Origin: Reyranella sp.
GTDB taxonomy: Bacteria > Pseudomonadota > Alphaproteobacteria > Reyranellales > Reyranellaceae
Direction: 5' to 3'
NCBI GenBank assembly: GCA_004296815.1
Contig: SCVT01000708.1
Coordinates: 1 to 7,406, forward strand
Length of the DNA stretch: 7,406 bases
The notes beneath the pieces were generated by a model, which was not told the origin of the DNA, ran no database searches, and was given only the letters and a program-made list of their open reading frames with translations. Made by a program: the position numbers and the translations under genes. Below are positions 1 through 5,402 of the stretch, piece by piece (the first letter of the stretch is position 1; every line of letters starts with the position of its first letter).

Positions 1-710
1 AGCTCGCGGAGCAGCGGCAGCACGTCGCCGGCCAGGTACTTGCGGTGCGGGTCGGCGGGATCCTCGAGCTTCTCGATCAGCTCGTTGGGGCCGACGATGC
101 CGTCCTCCAGCAGCACGTTGCCGAGCCACTGCGCGGCCAGGATGCCGTTGGTGAAGGTCGAGTGGAACTTGCCGCGGTGGCGCGTGACGTGGATCTTGTT
201 CGACGAAACCGCCGGCCCGAGATAGCCGAGCTCGCGGCGCTGGCCGGAATATTCCTTGTCCTGGATCATCACCGGCTTGCCGTTGGCGCCGATCACCGGC
301 TTGCCCTTGCTGTCACGCTTGGCGACCGTGACGGTCCGCGGCGCCTGCCCGGGCACCGGCGCGAGACCGGGCTTCACGTCGCCGACCGGCCGGACCTCGT
401 AGCGCACGCGCACCTCGTCGGGGCGGCGCTCGGCGCCGCGGCGCTTCTTGCGGAGCGTGAGATCGCGCCACGACATCTTCTGGATCGGCCAGACGCCGGT
501 GTCCTGCGGCAGCCAGTAGGGATTGCGCTGGCCCTTGAAGGCGACCCAGGCCGCGCACTTCACGCGGTCCGCCGTGTCGTTGCCCTGGTCGTCGAGGATG
601 ATGCGGGTGACCTCGAAGCCGAGGCAATCGTCGATCCTGTCGTCGATGTCCCAGGCGATGTAGGCGACCTCGTTGTTCGCGTACGCCCGCACCGACGTGA
701 TCTTGCCCAT
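1..710 (-). CDS. Phospholipase D-family-like protein, N-terminal part (truncated by window edge)
   Basis: The reading frame opens with ATG at 710 and stays open for 236 codons to the left edge, so the C-terminal part is missing. The protein begins MGKITSVRAYANNEVAYIAW and contains LGFEVTRI, a stretch rich in RNPYWLPQDTGVWP, a basic segment around residues 85-100, and KFHSTFTNGILAAQWL at residues 181-196. From memory this resembles the N-terminal, fibronectin III-like region of large bacterial proteins annotated as phospholipase D-like, whose HKD catalytic motifs lie further downstream. No HKD motif is visible here, so catalytic function is inferred from resemblance only. No signal peptide is apparent. 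Only a weak G-rich ribosome binding site (GCGGGGGC) precedes the ATG. The gene diverges from the monooxygenase gene. Protein-like composition without stops over 700 bases, plus the recognisable sequence, favours this strand over the open frames opposite. Confidence 0.72.
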   Translation of the reverse strand, partial: MGKITSVRAYANNEVAYIAWDIDDRIDDCLGFEVTRIILDDQGNDTADRVKCAAWVAFKGQRNPYWLPQDTGVWPIQKMSWRDLTLRKKRRGAERRPDEVRVRYEVRPVGDVKPGLAPVPGQAPRTVTVAKRDSKGKPVIGANGKPVMIQDKEYSGQRRELGYLGPAVSSNKIHVTRHRGKFHSTFTNGILAAQWLGNVLLEDGIVGPNELIEKLEDPADPHRKYLAGDVLPLLRE

Positions 711-744
711 GACGCGCCCCCGCTACGTTCGTGGCAGTAACCGA

Positions 745-772
745 AGCGTAAAGTAACCATGGGTTGTGTCAA
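745..772 (-). promoter_or_regulatory. Candidate sigma-70 promoter for the phospholipase-like gene
   Basis: Read on the minus strand, a perfect TTGACA (-35) lies at 772-767. After a 16-base spacer comes TACGCT at 750-745, which matches only three of six -10 consensus positions. Transcription would begin near 738 and give a leader of roughly 28 bases before the ATG at 710. The weak -10 keeps confidence low. The same region carries a direct repeat AGTAACC at 736-742 and 752-758 on the plus strand, 16 bases apart, which could be a regulator site; no binding protein can be assigned. Confidence 0.35.
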
Positions 773-823
773 TGCGGTGACGCCGATGTTGCAACGACCG
801 ACCCTTTCCGCGAAGAAGTCGGC

Positions 824-2308
824 ATGGATACGATCGCTGCTCTCTCGCCGTCTGACCGCACAGTGTCTGAACATTTCGACGTGCTCATCGTGGGCGCGGG
901 TCTTTCGGGCATCGGCGCCGCCTGGCACCTGCAGAAGGAATGCCCGGGCAAGAGCTACGCGATCGTCGAGGCACGGAACGCGAGCGGCGGGACGTGGGAC
1001 TTGTTCCGTTACCCCGGCGTCCGCTCGGACTCCGACATGTACACGCTGGGCTACCGTTTCCGACCGTGGAAGGACGCCAAGGCGATCGCCGACGGTCCCT
1101 CGATCCTGAGCTACGTCCGCGAGGTCGCGAGCGACCACGGCATCGACGCCAGGATCCGCTACGGCCACAAGGTGGTCAGTGCCTCGTGGTCGACGCCGGA
1201 CGCCAGGTGGACGGTCGAGATCGATCGCGGCGGCGAGCGGGTCTTCATCTCCTGCGGCTTCCTCTGGATGTGCAGCGGCTACTATCGTTACGAGAAGGGT
1301 TACGTGCCGGAGTTCGCCGGCATCGACGGCTACAAGGGCCGCATCGTCCATCCGCAGCACTGGCCCGAGGATCTCGACTACGCGGGCAAGAAGGTCGTGG
1401 TGATCGGCTCGGGCGCCACGGCCGTGACGGTGGTGCCGTCGATGGCCGAGACGGCGGCGCACGTCACCATGCTGCAGCGCTCGCCGACCTACGTGGTGGC
1501 GCGGCCGGCACAGGACCCGATCGCCAACAAGCTGCGGGCCCGCCTGCCGCTCAAGCTCGCCTACATGATGACGCGCTGGAAGAACGTGCTGCTCGGCATG
1601 TATTTCTACCAGATGTGCAAGCGCAAGCCGGAGAAGGTGAAGGGCCTGATCCTGGGCGGCGTGCGCCAGATGCTGGGGCCGGACTACGACGTCGATACGC
1701 ACTTCACGCCGAGCTACAACCCGTGGGACCAGCGGCTCTGCCTGGTGCCCGACGCCGATCTCTTCCGCGCGATCCGCAAGAAGAAGGTCACGGTCGTCAC
1801 CGACAACATCGAGACCTTCACCGACAAGGGCATCAAGCTTAAGTCTGGCGCCGAGCTGGAGGCCGACATCGTGGTGATGGCGACGGGTCTAGTGCTGCAG
1901 CCGTTGGGTGGCGCGAAGCTGGTCGTCGACGGCAGCCCCGTCGAGCCGCCCAAGACCATGATCTACAAGGGCATGATGTATTCCGACGTGCCGAATCTCG
2001 CCTCGGTGTTCGGCTACACCAACGCGTCGTGGACGCTGAAGGCCGATCTCGTCTGCGAGTATGTCTGCCGCCTGCTGAACCACATGGACCGCAAGGGCTA
2101 CCGGCAGGCGACGCCGCGCAACAACGATCCCACGCTCACCGAGGAGCCGTGGGTCAGCTTCTCCTCGGGCTACATCCAGCGCGCGCTGGCGCATCAGCCC
2201 AAGCAGGGCAGCAAGCGGCCGTGGAAGCTCTACCAGAACTACGCGCTGGATCTCGTCAGCCTGCGCTACGGCTCGGTCAAGGACCGGGCCATGACGTTCA
2301 CGAAGTAG
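824..2308 (+). CDS. ethA: EthA-like Baeyer-Villiger flavin monooxygenase
   Basis: A complete 494-residue protein, close to the roughly 490 residues of mycobacterial EthA, which it resembles along its whole length. The family uses FAD, NADPH and O2 to insert oxygen next to a carbonyl (ketone to ester) or to oxidise sulfur or nitrogen. Visible motifs are the FAD-binding GAGLSG at 24-29, GGTWDLFRYPGVRSDSDMYT at 55-74, the Baeyer-Villiger fingerprint YKGRIVHPQHWP at 170-181 (usual form FxGxxxHxxxW, here with Tyr first), and the NADPH-binding GSGATA at 195-200. EthA-like segments HFTPSYNPWDQRLCLVPDADLF and YKGMMYSDVPNLA follow. ATG at 824 was chosen because the protein then starts shortly before the flavin fold and AAGAAG lies upstream. 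An in-frame TTG at 764 would add 20 residues with no family resemblance. The natural substrate cannot be read from sequence. The gene symbol is given for the family; orthology to the ethionamide-activating enzyme is not shown. Confidence 0.93.
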   Translation: MDTIAALSPSDRTVSEHFDVLIVGAGLSGIGAAWHLQKECPGKSYAIVEARNASGGTWDLFRYPGVRSDSDMYTLGYRFRPWKDAKAIADGPSILSYVREVASDHGIDARIRYGHKVVSASWSTPDARWTVEIDRGGERVFISCGFLWMCSGYYRYEKGYVPEFAGIDGYKGRIVHPQHWPEDLDYAGKKVVVIGSGATAVTVVPSMAETAAHVTMLQRSPTYVVARPAQDPIANKLRARLPLKLAYMMTRWKNVLLGMYFYQMCKRKPEKVKGLILGGVRQMLGPDYDVDTHFTPSYNPWDQRLCLVPDADLFRAIRKKKVTVVTDNIETFTDKGIKLKSGAELEADIVVMATGLVLQPLGGAKLVVDGSPVEPPKTMIYKGMMYSDVPNLASVFGYTNASWTLKADLVCEYVCRLLNHMDRKGYRQATPRNNDPTLTEEPWVSFSSGYIQRALAHQPKQGSKRPWKLYQNYALDLVSLRYGSVKDRAMTFTK

Positions 2309-2315
2309 CTACTTC
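2302..2315. repeat. Perfect 14-bp palindrome spanning two abutting stop codons
   Basis: The sequence GAAGTAGCTACTTC equals its own reverse complement. Its centre is the junction of TAG (2306-2308, end of the monooxygenase) and CTA (2309-2311, the minus-strand TAG ending the SRPBCC gene). The symmetry follows partly from both proteins ending in Lys-stop (AAG TAG). There is no loop and no T-tract, so it does not look like an intrinsic terminator. No other terminator is seen between the two convergent genes. Confidence 0.6.
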
Positions 2316-2785
2316 TCCAGCAGCCCGTCGAGGCGGTCGTAGCTCGTCGACATGCCTTGCTCCATGCCGGACTTCATCACCATGTCGCGCGTCGCCGCCG
2401 AGGCGTAGACGATCGTCATGGTCATGGTGGTCTTGCCGGCCTTCTCGGTGAAGATCGTCGTGATCGTCGTCTCGCCACCGGTCCAGTCCTCGTCGAACTT
2501 TTCGGTATGGACGATGCGCTCCGGCGCCACGATTTCCTTGAACGTCGCGGTGAGGCCCATCGAGGTCTTGCGGTTGGTATGGGCCCATTCGTAACGGCTC
2601 TTGCCGCCGGGCCTGAGCTCGATGGTGCAGACCGGCATCGACCAGCCCTCGGGCCCCAGCATCCAGCGCTTCACCAGCTCGGGCCTGGTGAAGGCCTCGA
2701 ACACCAGCTCGCGCGGCGCGTCGAAGGTGCGGGTGACGACGATCTCGCGGTCGCCCTGGGGGACCAGCTTCATGGCGTGCTTCAC
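2309..2785 (-). CDS. SRPBCC / AHSA1-domain protein, coupled to arsR
   Basis: A 158-residue single-domain protein of the START/Bet v1-like SRPBCC superfamily, AHSA1 (Hsp90 ATPase activator homologue-like) branch. Typical elements are REIVVTRTFDAPRELVFEAF near residues 13-32, RPELVKRWMLGPEGWSMP just after, a central beta-rich part (RYEWAHTNRKTSMGLTATFK), and a C-terminal amphipathic helix ending in YDRLDGLLEK. These proteins have a hydrophobic ligand cavity. When paired with ArsR regulators their ligand is usually unknown. I chose the GTG at 2785: it overlaps the arsR stop as GTGA, and AGGGAGG ends six bases upstream. ATG at 2773 is the alternative start (154 residues), with a much poorer ribosome binding site. 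The extension to 2914 is a shadow of arsR. It shares a transcript with arsR and converges on the monooxygenase gene. Confidence 0.9.
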   Translation of the reverse strand: MKHAMKLVPQGDREIVVTRTFDAPRELVFEAFTRPELVKRWMLGPEGWSMPVCTIELRPGGKSRYEWAHTNRKTSMGLTATFKEIVAPERIVHTEKFDEDWTGGETTITTIFTEKAGKTTMTMTIVYASAATRDMVMKSGMEQGMSTSYDRLDGLLEK

Positions 2786-3159
2786 TTGTGGCCTCCCTGG
2801 CGAACTCCCTCGCGGACGCGCTTCTTCGGCCGACGTTCGGCCTTCATCTCCTCGAGCACCGCATCGAGGGCGTCGAAGCGCGCCGCGAAGAGCTCGCGCT
2901 GGTGCTCCAGCCACGAGGTCGCCTGGGCAAGCGGCTTGGTCTCGAGCCGGCAGGGCCGGCGCTGCGCGTCCAGGCCGCGCGACACCAGCCCGGCCTGCTC
3001 CAGCACCTTGATGTGCTTGGAGATGGCGGGCTGGCTCATGTCGAAGGGCCGGGCGAGTTCCATGACCGAGGCCTCGCCCCGGGCGAGGCGGGCGACGATG
3101 GCGCGCCGCGTGGGATCGGAGAGGGCGGCGAAGGTCGCGTCGAGATAGGCAGCCTGCAT
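2782..3159 (-). CDS. ArsR-family winged-helix transcriptional repressor
   Basis: A 125-residue protein with the classic N-terminus of small ArsR regulators: LDATFAALSDPTRRAIVARL at residues 6-25, then the helix-turn-helix VMELARPFDMSQPAISKHIK at 32-51, then LEQAGLVSRGLDAQRRPCRL forming the wing. The ELCVCDL-type metal site of ArsR/SmtB is replaced by VMELARP and only one cysteine (about position 70) is present, so it is unlikely to sense metals in the classic way. It belongs to the subgroup that travels with SRPBCC/AHSA1 genes and normally represses its own operon. The basic C-terminal tail (ERRPKKRVREGVRQGGHK) is longer than the domain needs and carries the coupling site for the next gene. 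The start is fixed by family N-terminus conservation; unusually, no Shine-Dalgarno sequence precedes it because an inverted repeat ends one base before the ATG. Confidence 0.93.
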   Translation of the reverse strand: MQAAYLDATFAALSDPTRRAIVARLARGEASVMELARPFDMSQPAISKHIKVLEQAGLVSRGLDAQRRPCRLETKPLAQATSWLEHQRELFAARFDALDAVLEEMKAERRPKKRVREGVRQGGHK

Positions 3160-3160
3160 G

Positions 3161-3196
3161 ACATAACCAAATAGTTATAGAACTATCTGGTTATGT
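3161..3196. promoter_or_regulatory. Double ArsR operator: 16-bp inverted repeat abutting the arsR start
   Basis: The arms ACATAACCAAATAGTT (3161-3176) and AACTATCTGGTTATGT (3181-3196) are inverted copies with one mismatch, separated by ATAG. Each arm region is itself an imperfect palindrome of the form ATAACC-N4-5-GGTTAT-like (3163-3178 ATAACCAAATAGTTAT; the other, on the minus strand from 3194, ATAACCAGATAGTTCT). It therefore reads as two operators with centres about 16 bp apart. AT-rich palindromes of this kind are typical upstream of ArsR-SRPBCC pairs. The element lies in a GC-rich genome, overlaps the candidate -10 and the probable transcription start, and ends one base from the arsR ATG. 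That fits autorepression. Binding by this ArsR is inferred from position. Confidence 0.82.
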
Positions 3197-3218
3197 CGTA
3201 CGGGAAGACTGCCGTCAA
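3190..3218 (-). promoter_or_regulatory. Candidate sigma-70 promoter of the arsR-SRPBCC operon
   Basis: On the minus strand TTGACG (3218-3213) is followed after exactly 17 bases by CATAAC (3195-3190), matching five of six and four of six consensus positions. The -35 overlaps the stop codon of the upstream cyclase gene. The -10 lies inside the inverted repeat, so bound repressor would block polymerase. A second -10-like TATAAC lies nearer the gene and would give an almost leaderless message, but it has no good -35. Confidence 0.5.
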
Positions 3219-3673
3219 GCGGCCTTGCGGTACGGCAGCTCGTCGAGGGCGGGCAGGGCAGGACCGCCGATCTGGCGCACAAGCGCGCCGAGGTCGTAGT
3301 GGAAGCGCTCGCTCACCATCAGCCCCTCCCTGAAAGAGAGCACGACGACGAAGGGCTGCACGATGGTGCGGCCGGTAGGCTCGATGCCGAGGAAGCGGCC
3401 GATGTGGCGGCCGTGCCAGGTCGCCTCGGCCATGCAGACATCGTCGGCGGTCCAGGCCGAGACCTGGCCCGGCCCGCGCTTTACCTCGACGTCGAAGGTG
3501 GTCCACCATTGCCGGTAGTGCGCCGCGGCGGCCTCGCGGCCCAGCCAGGTCTGGCCGGTGGCGAGGTCGTCGAAGCGGCACTCGGGATGCAGGGTGGCGA
3601 GCGTGCCCTCCATGTCCTGTTCGTTCTCGGCGATGAGGTGGCGGCGGGCGAGGTCGGCGAGCTGCTGGTTCAT
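3215..3673 (-). CDS. Ester cyclase / SnoaL-like NTF2-family protein
   Basis: A 152-residue protein of the NTF2-like (SnoaL) fold. Visible landmarks are the N-terminal helix region LADLARRHLIAENEQDMEGT, HPECRFDDLATGQTWLGREA near residues 29-48, HYRQWWTTFDVEV, a central TWHGRHIGRFLGIEPTGRTI, and the C-terminal VSERFHYDLGALVRQIG. The order GIxPTGR followed by (V/I)xExxxYxDLxxLxxQxG is the pattern of proteins annotated as ester cyclase or SnoaL-like polyketide cyclase. Most members have no demonstrated reaction, so function stays open. The ATG at 3673 is preceded by AGGAG with an eight-base gap, a good ribosome binding site; the open frame continuing to 4021 overlaps marR and is not used. It diverges from marR. 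Its stop is 55 bases before the arsR start, and read-through into arsR is possible since no terminator is seen. Confidence 0.88.
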   Translation of the reverse strand: MNQQLADLARRHLIAENEQDMEGTLATLHPECRFDDLATGQTWLGREAAAAHYRQWWTTFDVEVKRGPGQVSAWTADDVCMAEATWHGRHIGRFLGIEPTGRTIVQPFVVVLSFREGLMVSERFHYDLGALVRQIGGPALPALDELPYRKAA

Positions 3674-3724
3674 GTCGGTTGCTCCTGATATATTCGAAGT
3701 CTGATAACATATAAGAAGGCTGAT
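3674..3724. promoter_or_regulatory. Divergent control region between the cyclase gene and marR, with three CTGATA repeats
   Basis: This 51-bp AT-rich gap must hold the promoters of both divergent genes. CTGATA occurs at 3685-3690, 3701-3706 and 3720-3725, with start-to-start distances of 16 and 19, and a TTCGAA palindrome sits between the first two. TATAT (from 3688) and ATATA (about 3708) form short inverted arms. MarR proteins commonly bind such gaps between themselves and the regulated gene, but no clean 16-20 bp palindrome is present. On the plus strand AAGAAGG with a five-base gap serves as the marR ribosome binding site; on the minus strand AGGAG serves the cyclase gene. Confidence 0.45.
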
Positions 3725-4195
3725 ATGACTCGCAAGGTGGCGGTTCCCGGTCCCGGGGAGGGCAAGCGCGGGCCGGAGGGGCATCTCGGCTACCTGGTGC
3801 GCCAGGCCAACGTGGCGGTCCGGCAGGCCATGGAGACGGCACTGGCCGACGTCGACGCGACGCCGGCCCAGTTCGCGGTGCTGACCATGATCGTGAACTA
3901 TCCCGGCGTTTCTGGCGCGGACCTTGCACGCCTCACCTTCCTGACGCCGCAGACGATCAACGTGATCGTCCGCAACCTGGAGAAGGGCGGCTCGATCCAG
4001 AAGGCGGCCGATGCCTCGCACGGCCGCATCCTGAGGCTGACTGCCACGGCGCAGGGACAGGCGCTGCTGAAGCGCTGCCGGGCCCGGGTCCAGGAGGTCG
4101 AGGGGCGGATCGCGGGCCTGCTCGGCCGCGAGGAGGAGAAGGTGGTGCGGCGCTGGCTGGCGGCGGTCGGCGAGAAGCTGACCGAGGAAAGGTGA
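3725..4195 (+). CDS. MarR-family winged-helix transcriptional regulator
   Basis: A 156-residue protein of normal MarR length. A short disordered start (TRKVAVPGPGEGKRG) is followed by a dimerisation helix, the DATPAQFAVLTMI segment near residues 44-56, the helix-turn-helix GVSGADLARLTFLTPQTINV at about 61-80 with recognition helix VIVRNLEKGG, and the wing ADASHGRILRLTATAQG near 95-111. The wing keeps the Asp...Gly-Arg...Leu-Thr pattern of the family. The C-terminal helix completes the dimer interface. MarR proteins are usually repressors relieved by small aromatic or lipophilic ligands; no ligand can be read from sequence. The likeliest target is its own promoter and the divergent cyclase gene. 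The start is supported by AAGAAGG five bases upstream. Control of the downstream importer is possible but nothing in the sequence shows it. Confidence 0.92.
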   Translation: MTRKVAVPGPGEGKRGPEGHLGYLVRQANVAVRQAMETALADVDATPAQFAVLTMIVNYPGVSGADLARLTFLTPQTINVIVRNLEKGGSIQKAADASHGRILRLTATAQGQALLKRCRARVQEVEGRIAGLLGREEEKVVRRWLAAVGEKLTEER

Positions 4196-4203
4196 AGAAG
4201 GGC

Positions 4204-4222
4204 CTATCGGGCCCGCTGATAG
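4204..4222 (+). terminator. Weak hairpin after marR
   Basis: CTATC at 4204-4208 pairs with GATAG at 4218-4222, extended inward by one G-T and one G-C pair around a five-base loop. It lies nine bases after the marR stop. No run of T follows (next bases are AAGGCATTTGG), so it is at most a weak or factor-assisted terminator. A competing five-pair GGGCC/GGCCC stem overlaps it. Confidence 0.3.
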
Positions 4223-4284
4223 AAGGCATTTGGAATATTTAGTGGACGGATAGTCCGGGCCACCCGATCATCTTTGGGGAGCCG

Positions 4285-4302
4285 CTGTAACGCAGCCGTC
4301 AC
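4285..4302 (+). promoter_or_regulatory. Candidate Pho box upstream of the phosphonate importer
   Basis: CTGTAAC-GCAG-CCGTCAC is a 7-4-7 direct repeat. Compared with the PhoB site CTGTCAT-N4-CTGTCAY it agrees at 11 of 14 repeat positions, five in the first repeat and six in the second. It ends 56 bases before the binding-protein ATG. A poor -10-like TGTAGG lies eight bases downstream. Phosphonate uptake genes are often in the Pho regulon, so context supports the reading. The same bases also form small hairpins (GCTG/CAGC, GCCGT/ACGGC), so the match could be incidental. The rest of the 163-bp gap after marR shows no gene. Confidence 0.42.
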
Positions 4303-4358
4303 GAACGGCCTGTAGGGCCAGCTCCGCAGGGATTTTGGGGAAGCTAGAGGGGGACAGA

Positions 4359-5402
4359 ATGATCGATCGCAGCATCATCAGGCGTGCCACGCTCGCGGGC
4401 GCCGCCGCTCTCGCCGTGGTGGGCCTCAGCCTGCCGGCGATGGCGCAGAAGACCAGGCTCACCGTCTACACCGCGCTGGAGAACGACCAGCTCGATCCGT
4501 TCAAGAAAGCGTTCGAGGCCGACAACCCCACGATCGAGATCGCCTGGGTGCGCGACTCGACCGGCGTCATGACGGCCAAGCTGATCGCCGAGAAGGACAA
4601 TCCCCGCGCCGACATCATCTGGGGCCTCGCGGCATCCAGCACGGCGCTGTTCGCCACCATGGGCATGCTCGAGCCCTACACGCCGGTCGGCGCCGACAAG
4701 CTGAAGCCCGCCTTCCGCAGCGGCAAGACGCCGGACACATGGATCGGCATGGACGCCTACCTGTCGCTCGTCTGCTTCAACACGGCCGAGGGCAAGAAGG
4801 GCAATAAGCCGGTCCCGGCAAGCTGGGCCGACCTGATCAAGCCCGACTACAAGGACTCGATCGTGATGCCGAACCCTGCCTCGTCGGGCACCGGCTACCT
4901 CACCATCGCGGCCTGGCTGCAGATCATGGGCGAGGACGCGGGCTGGAAGTACATGGATGCGCTCCACCAGAACATCGCACAGTACATCCACTCCGGCTCG
5001 GCGCCCTGCGTGCAGGCTGCCAAGGGCGAGCGCCTGATCGGCATCGGCCTCGACATGCGCGGAGCCTCGGAGAAGACCAAGGGCGCGCCGATCGACCTGA
5101 TTGTGCCGAAGGAAGGCCTGGGCTGGGAGCTCGAGGCGACGGCGATCATGAAGGGCACCAAGAACCTCGACGCGGCCAAGAAGCTCGCCGACTGGGCCGT
5201 CACCACGAAGGCCAACGATCTCTATGCCAAGACCTATGCGGTCGTGGCGCTGCCGGGGGTCAAGGCCGCGCCGGTCAACTACCCGGTCAATGCCGAGCCG
5301 GCCATGATCAAGAACGACATGGAGTGGATGGCCAAGAACCGCGAGCGCATCCTCGCGGAGTGGACCAAGCGCTACGACGGGAAGTCCGCTCCCAAGCGGT
5401 GA
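4359..5402 (+). CDS. phnS2: Putative 2-aminoethylphosphonate ABC transporter, periplasmic binding protein
   Basis: A 347-residue precursor of a periplasmic solute-binding protein. The signal peptide has a charged start with RR at residues 8-9, a hydrophobic core [17 protein letters not shown] and a likely cleavage after AMA at 27-29. The twin arginine followed by ATLAG resembles a Tat signal only loosely, so Sec export is the default. The mature protein opens [20 protein letters not shown] and contains [55 protein letters not shown] and [20 protein letters not shown], then WTKRYDGKS at the end. I recognise this set as the PhnS2 family, named for putative uptake of 2-aminoethylphosphonate. Assignment rests on family naming and the ligand is not proven. 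ATG at 4359 gives a proper signal peptide and has GAGGGGG upstream; an in-frame TTG at 4335 would only add eight residues. Its stop overlaps the ATPase gene by four bases. Confidence 0.9.
   Translation: MIDRSIIRRATLAGAAALAVVGLSLPAMAQKTRLTVYTALENDQLDPFKKAFEADNPTIEIAWVRDSTGVMTAKLIAEKDNPRADIIWGLAASSTALFATMGMLEPYTPVGADKLKPAFRSGKTPDTWIGMDAYLSLVCFNTAEGKKGNKPVPASWADLIKPDYKDSIVMPNPASSGTGYLTIAAWLQIMGEDAGWKYMDALHQNIAQYIHSGSAPCVQAAKGERLIGIGLDMRGASEKTKGAPIDLIVPKEGLGWELEATAIMKGTKNLDAAKKLADWAVTTKANDLYAKTYAVVALPGVKAAPVNYPVNAEPAMIKNDMEWMAKNRERILAEWTKRYDGKSAPKR

Noticed and set aside
45..740. Plus-strand open frame of 231 codons opposite the phospholipase-like gene
   Set aside because: Low-complexity Arg/Val/Asp/Ala sequence without recognisable domains. 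The opposite strand gives a coherent protein with an ATG and a family-like N-terminus.
764..823. TTG-initiated 20-residue N-terminal extension of the monooxygenase
   Set aside because: The added residues have no resemblance to the family, and the internal ATG at 824 already gives the normal length.
560..1702. Long minus-strand open frame of 380 codons opposite the monooxygenase
   Set aside because: It lies antisense to a clearly recognised monooxygenase, is rich in His, Arg, Ala and Asp as expected of a mirrored GC-rich frame, and shows no family motifs.
2786..2914. N-terminal extension of the SRPBCC gene to 2914
   Set aside because: It lies entirely within arsR in another frame and reads as low-complexity Arg/Ala/Gly sequence. 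The domain itself begins after the GTG at 2785.
3161..3196. Inverted repeat as an intrinsic terminator of the cyclase gene
   Set aside because: The stem is AT-rich and lacks a following T-tract on the minus strand. Its position at the arsR start and internal half-sites fit an operator better.
4344..4991. Minus-strand open frame of 215 codons opposite the binding protein
   Set aside because: Antisense shadow of a gene with a clear signal peptide and family motifs.
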